Positions 1 through 4,901 of a stretch of 5,417 nucleotides of DNA are shown here, piece after piece (position 1 is the first letter of the stretch; every line of letters begins with the position of its first letter). The notes under the pieces are model-generated. The model was not told the origin of the DNA, searched no databases, and saw only the letters and a program-made list of their open reading frames with translations. Origin of the DNA: Thermoplasmata archaeon (GTDB lineage: Archaea; Thermoplasmatota; Thermoplasmata; Thermoplasmatales; Thermoplasmataceae); the NCBI GenBank assembly GCA_021806345.1, contig JAJZXP010000021.1, positions 1-5,417 of the forward strand, read 5' to 3'. Position numbers and translations under genes: made by a program.

Positions 1-26
1 AATGTCACCAGGGTCAGTTGAGTCAT
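1..26 (-). CDS. start of a further operon gene, product unknown (partial)
   Basis: An ATG at 26-24 overlaps the TGA stop of the preceding 118-aa gene by the ATGA arrangement. It is preceded by a strong purine-rich ribosome site, GGGGAGGG (40-33), 6 nt upstream. Only eight codons fit in the window (MTQLTLVT), so no function can be given. The overlap and the ribosome site argue for translational coupling with the upstream gene and membership in the leftward replication operon. The call rests only on start context, because the frame cannot be followed past the window edge. Confidence 0.6.
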
Positions 27-379
27 GGAATGCCCTCCCCAGGATCCATATGTTGTGGCCTTAACGATGGAACTCGGAACTTCATAACGGCCCTTTCCTT
101 GGGAATAATATACTGCAACTCCCCTGAAAACATGACCCTGTGGCCATGTATGAAATCTTCAAGGTTGAAAATCAGGACTTCCATTTCTGGACGGTAATGG
201 ATCTCGTAATACCTGACCCCTTTAGCCCTGGCAAAATCATATACATCCCTGGAGACTGCAAATCCACGAAACTTCCTGAAATAGTGTTTTTCGTCCCTCT
301 CAAGAACGAGATACTGCCCTGACAGATATCCAGAATTGCTTCCGTTGTTGAATATCCAGGATCCACGGATTTCAATCAT
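23..379 (-). CDS. 118-aa conserved-looking protein of unknown function
   Basis: I do not recognise this protein. It is soluble-looking, with no membrane segment or signal peptide, and rich in aromatic and charged residues. Residues 18-100 alternate short beta-like stretches (YLVLERD, VRYYEIHY, EVLIFNLEDF, LQYIIP) with a helix around 43-53, which suggests a small alpha/beta fold. A basic aromatic segment, HYFRKFRGF (32-40), could contact nucleic acid, but this is only a guess. The start ATG (379-377) lies inside the end of the replication ATPase gene: the two genes overlap by 8 bp. GGAGGT at 393-388 sits 8 nt upstream of the ATG, which supports this start and translational coupling. Its tail codons double as the ribosome site of the next gene. 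The tight coupling suggests an accessory role in replication of the element. Confidence 0.8.
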   Translation of the reverse strand: MIEIRGSWIFNNGSNSGYLSGQYLVLERDEKHYFRKFRGFAVSRDVYDFARAKGVRYYEIHYRPEMEVLIFNLEDFIHGHRVMFSGELQYIIPKERAVMKFRVPSLRPQHMDPGEGIP

Positions 380-3026
380 ATGTAACTACCTCCAGATGTC
401 CGGAATCGACGAGATCCTTGAGATAATCCAGCAGAATAAATTCAGTTCCGGCCCGATAGACCTTTCCGTACAGCTCAAAGCTTTTTAGAGCTCTGTAAGT
501 GTAATACCGAGGGTTACCGGTTGTAGTGGTTGCGGTTTCGGTTGAACCATCCAGGAACTCCCTAATGGCATATTTTATCCCATTCCTGATTACTTTTTCA
601 AGGCGAACCTGTTCCTCAAGACGGCCGTAAATATAGGGCTCAGACCAATCACACCCAAGAGGGAGGGCATGATACATCTCGTAAACGGTCATGAATTTAT
701 TGGACCTTTCGGAGGTACGGTCTCTGAGATGCTTCAGGACTGGGTCCATGGCATTCTCTGCCTTTTCGGTTTTTTGGGGATCCTCATGAGGTCCAGTATC
801 AGTTTTGTCTTTCGATGCTTCAGAAGTTACTGAGGCATTGGTTTCGTCAGGAGTTTTCCAGGGCTTCTCGATTTTCTCCTTGCTCTCTGCTAGGGTTGAA
901 TGGGTGACTGTTAAAGCGCCATCTCCTTTGAGCTTACGCAAATCTTCCCGGATCTTGGATGCATCGTCGCCATCCTTAGATTCCATGGTCACTTCAGGTG
1001 AAAGAAAAGATAGATACGTATCCAGTTTAGCGACTAAAGCCCACGCTGTATTTTTTCCAGTTCGTACGAATTTGGTTTCGAAACCTAGAAGCTCGCCGAT
1101 TGATTGGAGATTGTATGCCTCTCCTACAATTCTCGAAACTTCCTTTGCAAAGGCAGTAGTCAGGATTACCTGTTCAAGGCCCTTTGTATCCTTGTAGATC
1201 TGCCAGGAAATGAGGCCCGATTTGATTGATATCTCAATCTTTTTTGATGCTGGCACATTCGTTCGATCGTCATAATCTGGGTATTCATTTCCATTGGAAT
1301 TTGTTTTGAGTATGCCAGTTCTGCCTATGTTTCTCCCATATCCTTCGAGGTTTGACTTATACAGAAACACCCGGATTTCCTCTTTTACGTCCATATCGAG
1401 GTTTTCGATTGACGTTACCTCGCCGTGCAGACTTACCCATTCAGGGACTTCCATCTCGGCAAAGGAATACATTTGTCGTAGCATTTCCTCACCGAAAGAC
1501 TCAAAATCCGCAGTGAGGATGTCTGGATTTGCAATGACCTTGGATGCCACAAACTGGCCAACCGCTTCGAGCTGAGGGTAAAGTTCGTTTTGTAATTTCT
1601 GAAACCTTTCCTTTTCCGCAACACCTGCACGGATCTGCTCCCTGCTGCCGGATTCAAGTGTCGCCATCCTGGACAGGATAGGTGCTGCCCCCCGGGGAGG
1701 TTTCACGTTTGTAGCAATGGCTACAGACGCATACGCCATGAATATACCCCTGTCACTGGTTTGCCTGGATACTGTGCTCTGCAATGCGTGTTTCAGAATG
1801 CCAAGAACCGGAACGTTCTCTCGGCCATCTGATTTGAGGAAGAGCCCTTCGCCCTCATCAATGACCAGTGGAAAGGTTCCCTGTTCTAAACGTTCACCAA
1901 GCCTTGATGGGGTATCAGCTTCTCCTCCGGAAATAAAAAAGCCCTGGTTGCTTGTTTCTGGATCCCACAATCCCCAAATCCCGTGGCTCAGTAGGAGTAG
2001 AGCGGTTTTGGATGTTCCTGTAATGCCGTAAAGCATGATGTGCTGGGGGTAGATCTTCAACTGACGAAGGTAATATGAAAATGGTGCCGAAATAGACCAT
2101 TTCACTGAGCTTGCGAACCTCCCTGAAGCCCTGTGAAAGAGATCCGAGGTATTGTTGAGGGCAACGAGAGAGTTCCTCATTTCCTCTTTGGAAAGATTTC
2201 TCACTCTGTATCCTACTGGAACGATGCCTCCAGAGGTTTCATCTTTGTAAAATCCGGGTGTGTCTGTTCCTGTGAGCTGCTCAGCATTGCCAGATTCGAT
2301 GTACGCTGCAATAGTCTGTCTGAAAATGTCCAAGGCATGAGTCCTATCCATGATTAGGCCTAGCTGCTCAAGCGCCGACACTGCATCCTTATCAGTGGCC
2401 GGGCCTATGTGAACCTTGGAAGGTTTAATTCCTGATATCGCATTGAACTCGACTTTTCGGGCCTTTCCAGGAATGGCAGAGTGGTAGATTCTTAAATTTT
2501 CCAGGAATGCCTTGATTATTATATCGCTGGACGTCACCTGGAGCTGTTCCATGTCAGAGTCTTCTGGTTTTATTATTTTGACCGATTGAGTATACACAGC
2601 ATGGACTTCTGGATCCACTATCAGGAATCCATCGTTATCGACGGTTAGAGGAAGAACGACGCACCTTTTTGTAGAAAGTTGCAAAAGATAATCTTTCACT
2701 AAAGGTTCGATGAATGAAACCACCTCAGCTATTGGCAACATCCGGCCAGTCTGAATTTGATGCACCTGATTGAAGAGATTCTTTATTTCTTGTAGTCTTT
2801 CAAAGGACCCGGGATATTTGTCCCGGTCATGAATCAAGGTGTACGCCACAGCTTTATATTTGTCTATTTTTATTTCATTGACGGCTTTCTTACCAGTAAT
2901 AACCTCTTTCATATCCGCTTCAAAATTGTCCACCGCATGGGCACTCATGAGAAGATTGGTCTTGCCGGTTTTCCGTGAAACTGCGTTATCTTTATAACCC
3001 ATTTTTGTATTGTCAGAATTAGTCAT
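372..3026 (-). CDS. AAA+/SF3-like replication ATPase (DUF927-like helicase) with C-terminal winged helix
   Basis: An 884-aa P-loop ATPase, probably the replication initiator/helicase of the element. Visible motifs are a Walker A variant GITGTSKT (334-341), with serine where the last glycine of GxxxxGK[ST] is expected; a Walker B LVIDE (387-391) following TPSRLGERLEQGTF; a sensor-1-like IATN (437-440); and a candidate arginine finger in LSRM (451-454). The order, with WG shortly after Walker A, resembles DUF927/SF3-type helicases. Residues 1-250 are unassigned. Residues 685-760 form a charged, low-complexity linker. Residues 761-826 (HLRDRTSERSNKFMTVYEMY onward) look like a winged helix for DNA binding, followed by a small beta-type tail (840-884). 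The start is firm: AGGAGGT lies 5 nt upstream of the ATG. It is the second gene of the leftward operon, 103 bp after the RHH gene. No primase active-site motif was recognised. Helicase function is inferred from motifs. Confidence 0.8.
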   Translation of the reverse strand: MTNSDNTKMGYKDNAVSRKTGKTNLLMSAHAVDNFEADMKEVITGKKAVNEIKIDKYKAVAYTLIHDRDKYPGSFERLQEIKNLFNQVHQIQTGRMLPIAEVVSFIEPLVKDYLLQLSTKRCVVLPLTVDNDGFLIVDPEVHAVYTQSVKIIKPEDSDMEQLQVTSSDIIIKAFLENLRIYHSAIPGKARKVEFNAISGIKPSKVHIGPATDKDAVSALEQLGLIMDRTHALDIFRQTIAAYIESGNAEQLTGTDTPGFYKDETSGGIVPVGYRVRNLSKEEMRNSLVALNNTSDLFHRASGRFASSVKWSISAPFSYYLRQLKIYPQHIMLYGITGTSKTALLLLSHGIWGLWDPETSNQGFFISGGEADTPSRLGERLEQGTFPLVIDEGEGLFLKSDGRENVPVLGILKHALQSTVSRQTSDRGIFMAYASVAIATNVKPPRGAAPILSRMATLESGSREQIRAGVAEKERFQKLQNELYPQLEAVGQFVASKVIANPDILTADFESFGEEMLRQMYSFAEMEVPEWVSLHGEVTSIENLDMDVKEEIRVFLYKSNLEGYGRNIGRTGILKTNSNGNEYPDYDDRTNVPASKKIEISIKSGLISWQIYKDTKGLEQVILTTAFAKEVSRIVGEAYNLQSIGELLGFETKFVRTGKNTAWALVAKLDTYLSFLSPEVTMESKDGDDASKIREDLRKLKGDGALTVTHSTLAESKEKIEKPWKTPDETNASVTSEASKDKTDTGPHEDPQKTEKAENAMDPVLKHLRDRTSERSNKFMTVYEMYHALPLGCDWSEPYIYGRLEEQVRLEKVIRNGIKYAIREFLDGSTETATTTTGNPRYYTYRALKSFELYGKVYRAGTEFILLDYLKDLVDSGHLEVVTYD

Positions 3027-3032
3027 AATTTA
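3027..3032 (-). promoter_or_regulatory. ribosome binding site region of the replication ATPase
   Basis: The minus strand reads AGGAGGT-AAATT-ATG just before the 884-aa gene (site at about 3038-3032, spacer 3031-3027). This is near-perfect anti-16S complementarity with a 5-nt spacer. It fixes the start and shows that this gene is translated from a leadered message, unlike the apparently leaderless RHH gene upstream. Confidence 0.8.
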
Positions 3033-3102
3033 CCTCCTGATAGGTGTGTGAATGACGACGAGAAAGAGACTGAACCGAGGGGATGCGGAACAATCTCACA
3101 TG

Positions 3103-3130
3103 GGCCCTTCTGGGCCTTTTTTATTTTTTT
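3103..3130 (+). terminator. GC hairpin plus T-tract, terminator-like on the plus strand
   Basis: GGCCC (3103-3107), loop TTCT and GGGCC (3112-3116) form a perfect 5-bp stem, followed on the plus strand by a 14-nt run of T with a single A (3117-3130). In this orientation it looks like an intrinsic terminator for rightward transcription, yet the flanking genes run leftward. On the leftward transcript it is an A-rich tract followed by a hairpin in the gap between the RHH stop and the ATPase ribosome site. It could block antisense readthrough into the RHH gene, or act as an RNA element setting ATPase expression. The structure is certain; the role is not. Confidence 0.4.
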
Positions 3131-3297
3131 CATTGCTTGATGGCCTCCTGGTTAACTGGTTTATAACCTGGTTTGAAGTTTAGAGCGGCAATTACCATGT
3201 AGCGCGAAAAAGAAAAGCCATACGCCTCAGCGTTGCTCTTTATTCGATTCCATTCTGTTTCCTTTACGTATATGCAAACTGATTTTTGTTTTCCCAT
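3130..3297 (-). CDS. small ribbon-helix-helix (RHH) DNA-binding protein, 55 aa
   Basis: A short gene starting at ATG 3297-3295 and ending at TGA 3132-3130. The protein begins MGKQKSVCIYVKETEW. It has a beta-strand (KSVCIYV, 5-11), helix 1 (KETEWNRIKSNAEAYG, 12-27), a turn with FSFSRYM (28-34), and helix 2 (SRYMVIAALNF, 31-41). This is the layout of MetJ/Arc-type RHH proteins, which bind DNA as dimers by inserting a two-stranded sheet into the major groove. No Shine-Dalgarno precedes the ATG. Instead a TATA box lies 26 bp upstream, so the message is probably leaderless and the start is well fixed. It is the first gene of the leftward operon with the replication ATPase, and faces the 322-aa gene across a 94-bp divergent promoter region. 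A copy-control repressor role, autoregulating and limiting the ATPase, is the natural inference. Confidence 0.75.
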   Translation of the reverse strand: MGKQKSVCIYVKETEWNRIKSNAEAYGFSFSRYMVIAALNFKPGYKPVNQEAIKQ

Positions 3298-3322
3298 GAT
3301 ATAGTAGATAAGTTAATTCTTG

Positions 3323-3330
3323 TATATAAT
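3323..3330 (-). promoter_or_regulatory. TATA box for the leftward RHH-ATPase operon
   Basis: The minus strand reads ATTATATA (3330-3323), preceded by an A-rich stretch that could serve as a BRE. The box edge is 26 bp from the RHH ATG at 3297, the standard archaeal spacing to the transcription start. Together with the missing Shine-Dalgarno, this predicts a leaderless message. Confidence 0.65.
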
Positions 3331-3346
3331 ATTTTATTTGTATCTT

Positions 3347-3354
3347 ATACGTAT
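3347..3354. promoter_or_regulatory. ATACGTAT palindrome between divergent promoters (possible operator)
   Basis: A perfect 8-bp palindrome lies between the leftward TATA box (3323-3330) and the rightward TATA box (3363-3370). Its position would let one bound dimer influence both promoters, and the adjacent RHH protein is the obvious candidate. Short palindromes occur by chance in AT-rich DNA, so this is tentative. Confidence 0.3.
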
Positions 3355-3362
3355 GGGACATC

Positions 3363-3370
3363 TTATATAA
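3363..3370 (+). promoter_or_regulatory. TATA box for the 322-aa gene
   Basis: TTATATAA is centred about 25 bp before the GTG at 3392, matching archaeal promoter spacing. No ribosome site lies between the box and the GTG, so the transcript probably starts at or next to the start codon and is leaderless. Confidence 0.65.
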
Positions 3371-3391
3371 TGACAATGCATATACAGTTAG

Positions 3392-4360
3392 GTGAGCTTT
3401 CTGGCAAGTGATAAACAGCGGAGAATTGCATTAAATTTTAACATTAATGAGGCCTCTATCCTTAGTTCGGCACAATTTAGCTTTTGGTTAAATGGAAATC
3501 CAAATCCCCACATACCGGACACAAGGGATATTATTCAAGGCACATTGCTTTTTACACTATCAGGAATAGAAAAAAATAAAAATGCAAAAAGAGGATTTAT
3601 TAATAATTTCTTAAGAAAACGTAACCTTCCATTATTGGCTAATAACCAAGAGCAAACGTTGAAAGATAAGGGTATTAAGTCATCTATCATGGAAGCAGAG
3701 AAAGAACTAGACCTCATACCCGGCTATGAAACAATAGAAGGGCGCCCGGGTTATGTTTTCTTGGTAAATAACGACGATTCAAAGATAATAGATGAAATAA
3801 AGAAAGAAATCAAAAATGATACTTCGATTAATGACATTAAAGACTCTGAGATTCTCAGGGAGTCGATTCATTTCACGTTTTACGATAAAAACAGACGACA
3901 ATACTACATGTGTGCGTCGTATTTGGGAAATTTGTATAATCTTTCTCCATTTTTGACTCAGAGAATTTTAGGAACACACATTAAATTAAATAAATTAGAG
4001 CTTTCAGTCATAGAACAAACCGATCTGAACCGTATAAATCTAATGAGGGGAGACGTAAGCACTCTTGAAGCGGCTATATCAGCAATAGCCTCAAATGAGG
4101 CTTTTACTAACTATGAAACATTCATTGAATTAAATAACCATTTTATCATGGAAACTAATTTATTTTCACCGATAAGAGTCATATTGGGTTTTATTTATCT
4201 CGTTGAGGGATGGGCAAGGTTCGGAAGAGTTATGATTCCTGAATTACCTACTTTTCTCTTTTCCTTGAAGAAAAATGAACTAAAGAGAGAGGTCCTAGAA
4301 GACCTTTCAATTTTTTCATTTTGGCTCAATGAATTCACAGAAAAAATAAAGTCTAGATAG
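3392..4360 (+). CDS. 322-aa orphan protein of unknown function
   Basis: I do not recognise this protein or any motif in it. The start is GTG at 3392, chosen because a TATA box lies about 25 bp upstream and no in-frame ATG with a ribosome site exists nearby. The sequence is lysine-, asparagine- and isoleucine-rich. Residues 62-105 are strongly basic (KNKNAKRGF, FLRKRNLP), 126-160 are charged and helical, and 260-290 form a more hydrophobic stretch (IRVILGFIYLVEGW, TFLFSL) that is broken by charged residues and so is not a clear membrane helix. FWLN occurs at both ends (31-34 and 310-313). Base composition differs from the operon: 19 G/C of 60 in 3601-3660 against 29 of 60 in 1861-1920. The gene is transcribed away from the RHH-ATPase operon and is probably an accessory gene of the element, possibly recently acquired. 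No integrase or nuclease motif was seen. Confidence 0.75.
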   Translation: MSFLASDKQRRIALNFNINEASILSSAQFSFWLNGNPNPHIPDTRDIIQGTLLFTLSGIEKNKNAKRGFINNFLRKRNLPLLANNQEQTLKDKGIKSSIMEAEKELDLIPGYETIEGRPGYVFLVNNDDSKIIDEIKKEIKNDTSINDIKDSEILRESIHFTFYDKNRRQYYMCASYLGNLYNLSPFLTQRILGTHIKLNKLELSVIEQTDLNRINLMRGDVSTLEAAISAIASNEAFTNYETFIELNNHFIMETNLFSPIRVILGFIYLVEGWARFGRVMIPELPTFLFSLKKNELKREVLEDLSIFSFWLNEFTEKIKSR

Positions 4361-4480
4361 TGTAACGTTACTAAAAAAGTATAGAATAAGGATTTCTCTC
4401 ACTAAAGAACACGATTCCTCAATCATATTATGTAGGAATCACGTATTTATGGAACTATTTGTATGGATATTTTTATTCTT
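4361..4480. other. non-coding stretch downstream of the 322-aa gene
   Basis: This stretch holds a perfect GTAACGTTAC palindrome (4362-4371) immediately after the stop codon. It also has a 7-bp inverted repeat GATTCCT (4413-4419)/AGGAATC (4434-4440) with a 14-nt loop, and a T-rich run (about 4468-4480). Any of these could assist 3'-end formation of the 322-aa gene, with the T-rich run the most likely archaeal termination signal. I see no convincing gene here. Confidence 0.5.
4413..4440. repeat. 7-bp inverted repeat (stem-loop)
   Basis: GATTCCT and AGGAATC pair perfectly across a 14-nt AT-rich loop. It lies 53 bp after the stop of the 322-aa gene and 41 bp before the first iteron, so it could be an RNA 3'-end structure or the outer edge of the origin-like region. 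Confidence 0.5.
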
Positions 4481-4507
4481 GTTATATTTGTTATATTTGT
4501 TATATGA
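4481..4507 (+). repeat. iteron triplet A
   Basis: Three contiguous 9-bp units: GTTATATTT (4481-4489), GTTATATTT (4490-4498) and GTTATATGA (4499-4507). All 27 bp are identical to triplet B. A looser copy, GTTATAGTA, follows at 4516-4524. Confidence 0.9.
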
Positions 4508-4544
4508 GTGTTAATGTTATAGTAATCCAGTATTCCCTAGCAAT

Positions 4545-4571
4545 GTTATATTTGTTATATTTGTTATATGA
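4545..4571 (+). repeat. iteron triplet B (exact copy of A)
   Basis: The units are GTTATATTT, GTTATATTT and GTTATATGA at 4545, 4554 and 4563, a perfect 27-bp direct repeat of triplet A shifted by 64 bp. The last unit runs into CATGCATAC, which recurs inverted on the other side of the core. Confidence 0.9.
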
Positions 4572-4579
4572 CATGCATA

Positions 4580-4597
4580 CTCTCATGTGCGTGAGAG
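4580..4597. repeat. core hairpin 1
   Basis: CTCTCA (4580-4585) and TGAGAG (4592-4597) form a perfect 6-bp stem with the loop TGTGCG. It is the first of four inverted repeats in the 123-bp core between the opposed iteron triplets. Confidence 0.7.
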
Positions 4598-4620
4598 ACA
4601 ATGATAATAATTGACATTGT
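4598..4620. repeat. core hairpin 2
   Basis: ACAATG (4598-4603) and CATTGT (4615-4620) form a perfect 6-bp stem around an 11-nt AT-rich loop. It abuts hairpin 1 and lies three bases before the 23-bp palindrome. Confidence 0.65.
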
Positions 4621-4623
4621 TAA

Positions 4624-4646
4624 ACCATGATAATCATTATCATGGT
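4624..4646. repeat. perfect 23-bp palindrome at the centre of the core
   Basis: Arms ACCATGATAAT (4624-4634) and ATTATCATGGT (4636-4646) are exact reverse complements around the single base C4635. Its midpoint is within 3 bp of the midpoint between the inner iteron triplets (about 4633), making it the symmetry centre of the region. A dimeric protein site or an extruded cruciform at an initiation point are both possible. Confidence 0.9.
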
Positions 4647-4656
4647 AAAGGGATCC

Positions 4657-4678
4657 TCATGACCTTTTCATGTCATGA
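4657..4678. repeat. core hairpin 4
   Basis: TCATGAC (4657-4663) and GTCATGA (4672-4678) form a perfect 7-bp stem with an 8-nt loop. TCATGA is itself palindromic, and related CATGA words recur in the central palindrome and in the operator-like repeats upstream of the second RHH gene. Confidence 0.7.
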
Positions 4679-4694
4679 TAGTATGCATGCTGAA

Positions 4695-4721
4695 TCATAT
4701 AACATTTATAACGTTTATAAC
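4695..4721 (-). repeat. iteron triplet C, inverted
   Basis: Read on the minus strand, the three contiguous units are GTTATAAAC, GTTATAAAT and GTTATATGA (4721 down to 4695). The order mirrors triplets A and B: two variable units, then the GTTATATGA unit facing the core. Confidence 0.85.
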
Positions 4722-4749
4722 AATTCGCTTTTCCCTAGGCTCAAAAAGT

Positions 4750-4816
4750 GTTATATGAATTAAAACCTCCATATAACAAATAAAACAAATCCCTATCATA
4801 CCATTATGTTATACCT
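4750..4816. repeat. scattered extra iterons on the right flank
   Basis: One direct unit GTTATATGA lies at 4750-4758. An inverted pair at 4786-4769 reads GTTTTATTT then GTTATATGG on the minus strand, and a degenerate direct unit GTTATACCT lies at 4808-4816. They extend the repeat field about 95 bp beyond triplet C and keep the 9-bp unit length where contiguous. Confidence 0.65.
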
Positions 4817-4827
4817 ATTATCTGTTT

Positions 4828-4836
4828 ACATATAAT
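4828..4836 (+). promoter_or_regulatory. TATA-like box before the second RHH gene
   Basis: ACATATAAT lies about 70 bp before the ATG at 4902, predicting transcription from around 4858 and a leader of about 45-55 nt. The box overlaps the left arm of the 9-bp inverted repeat 4834-4842/4871-4879, so a bound regulator would compete with promoter use. Confidence 0.4.
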
Positions 4837-4884
4837 TCATGGAAATTAAAATCATCTTCCAGGAATAAAACCATGAATTTCATG
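4834..4884. promoter_or_regulatory. inverted repeats upstream of the second RHH gene (candidate operator)
   Basis: AATTCATGG (4834-4842) and CCATGAATT (4871-4879) are a perfect 9-bp inverted pair 28 bp apart. The right arm is part of a second perfect palindrome, CATGAA-T-TTCATG (4872-4884). They flank the predicted transcription start of the RHH gene, the typical layout for self-repression by an RHH dimer or tetramer. Binding by this protein is inferred. Confidence 0.45.
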
Positions 4885-4901
4885 TATTTCAGTGTGTATC
4901 T

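Larger units (their letters stand above)
4563..4703. repeat. long-range inverted repeat bounding the core
   Basis: The left arm is GTTATATGA followed directly by CATGCATAC (4563-4580). The right arm (4681-4703), read on the minus strand, is GTTATATGA, a 5-nt insert TTCAG, then CATGCATAC. The matching arms extend beyond the iteron itself, so the whole core is bracketed symmetrically. Confidence 0.85.
4481..4816. other. candidate replication origin: iterons flanking palindromes
   Basis: A gene-free block with 9-bp repeats in three contiguous triplets and several extra copies. Two identical triplets (4481-4507 and 4545-4571) point right. A third (4695-4721) points left, so the inner pair encloses a 123-bp core (4572-4694). 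The core contains four inverted repeats, including a perfect 23-bp palindrome at 4624-4646. The octamer TTCCCTAG occurs just outside both inner triplets (4533-4540 and 4731-4738). Direct iterons next to AT-rich DNA and palindromes are the usual architecture of plasmid and viral origins, and a replication ATPase is encoded about 1.5 kb away on the same element. Alternatives are a partition site or a multi-operator regulatory region bound by an RHH protein. The structure is read directly; the origin role is inferred. Confidence 0.55.

Noticed and set aside
140..375. Open frames overlapping the 118-aa gene on both strands.
   Set aside because: The 118-aa frame has the ribosome site and the overlaps with its neighbours; the others have neither.
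805..2357. Several open frames on the plus strand inside the ATPase gene (for example 805-1197, 1294-1575, 1717-2031, 2133-2357).
   Set aside because: They lie opposite a long gene with clear ATPase motifs and a strong ribosome site, and their translations look random, so they are shadow frames.
3535..3717. A 60-codon frame on the minus strand inside the 322-aa gene.
   Set aside because: It has no promoter or ribosome site and is fully contained in a better-supported gene.
3392..4360. Possible integrase (tyrosine recombinase) for the element.
   Set aside because: No arrangement of the R...HxxR...Y active site could be found in the 322-aa protein.
4481..4816. Possible CRISPR array.
   Set aside because: The units are only 9 bp, contiguous and in both orientations, with no regular unique spacers.
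4840..4884. A 21-codon frame on the minus strand starting within the CATGAATTTCATG palindrome.
   Set aside because: It is very short, has no ribosome site or promoter at proper spacing, and is explained by the palindromic ATG.
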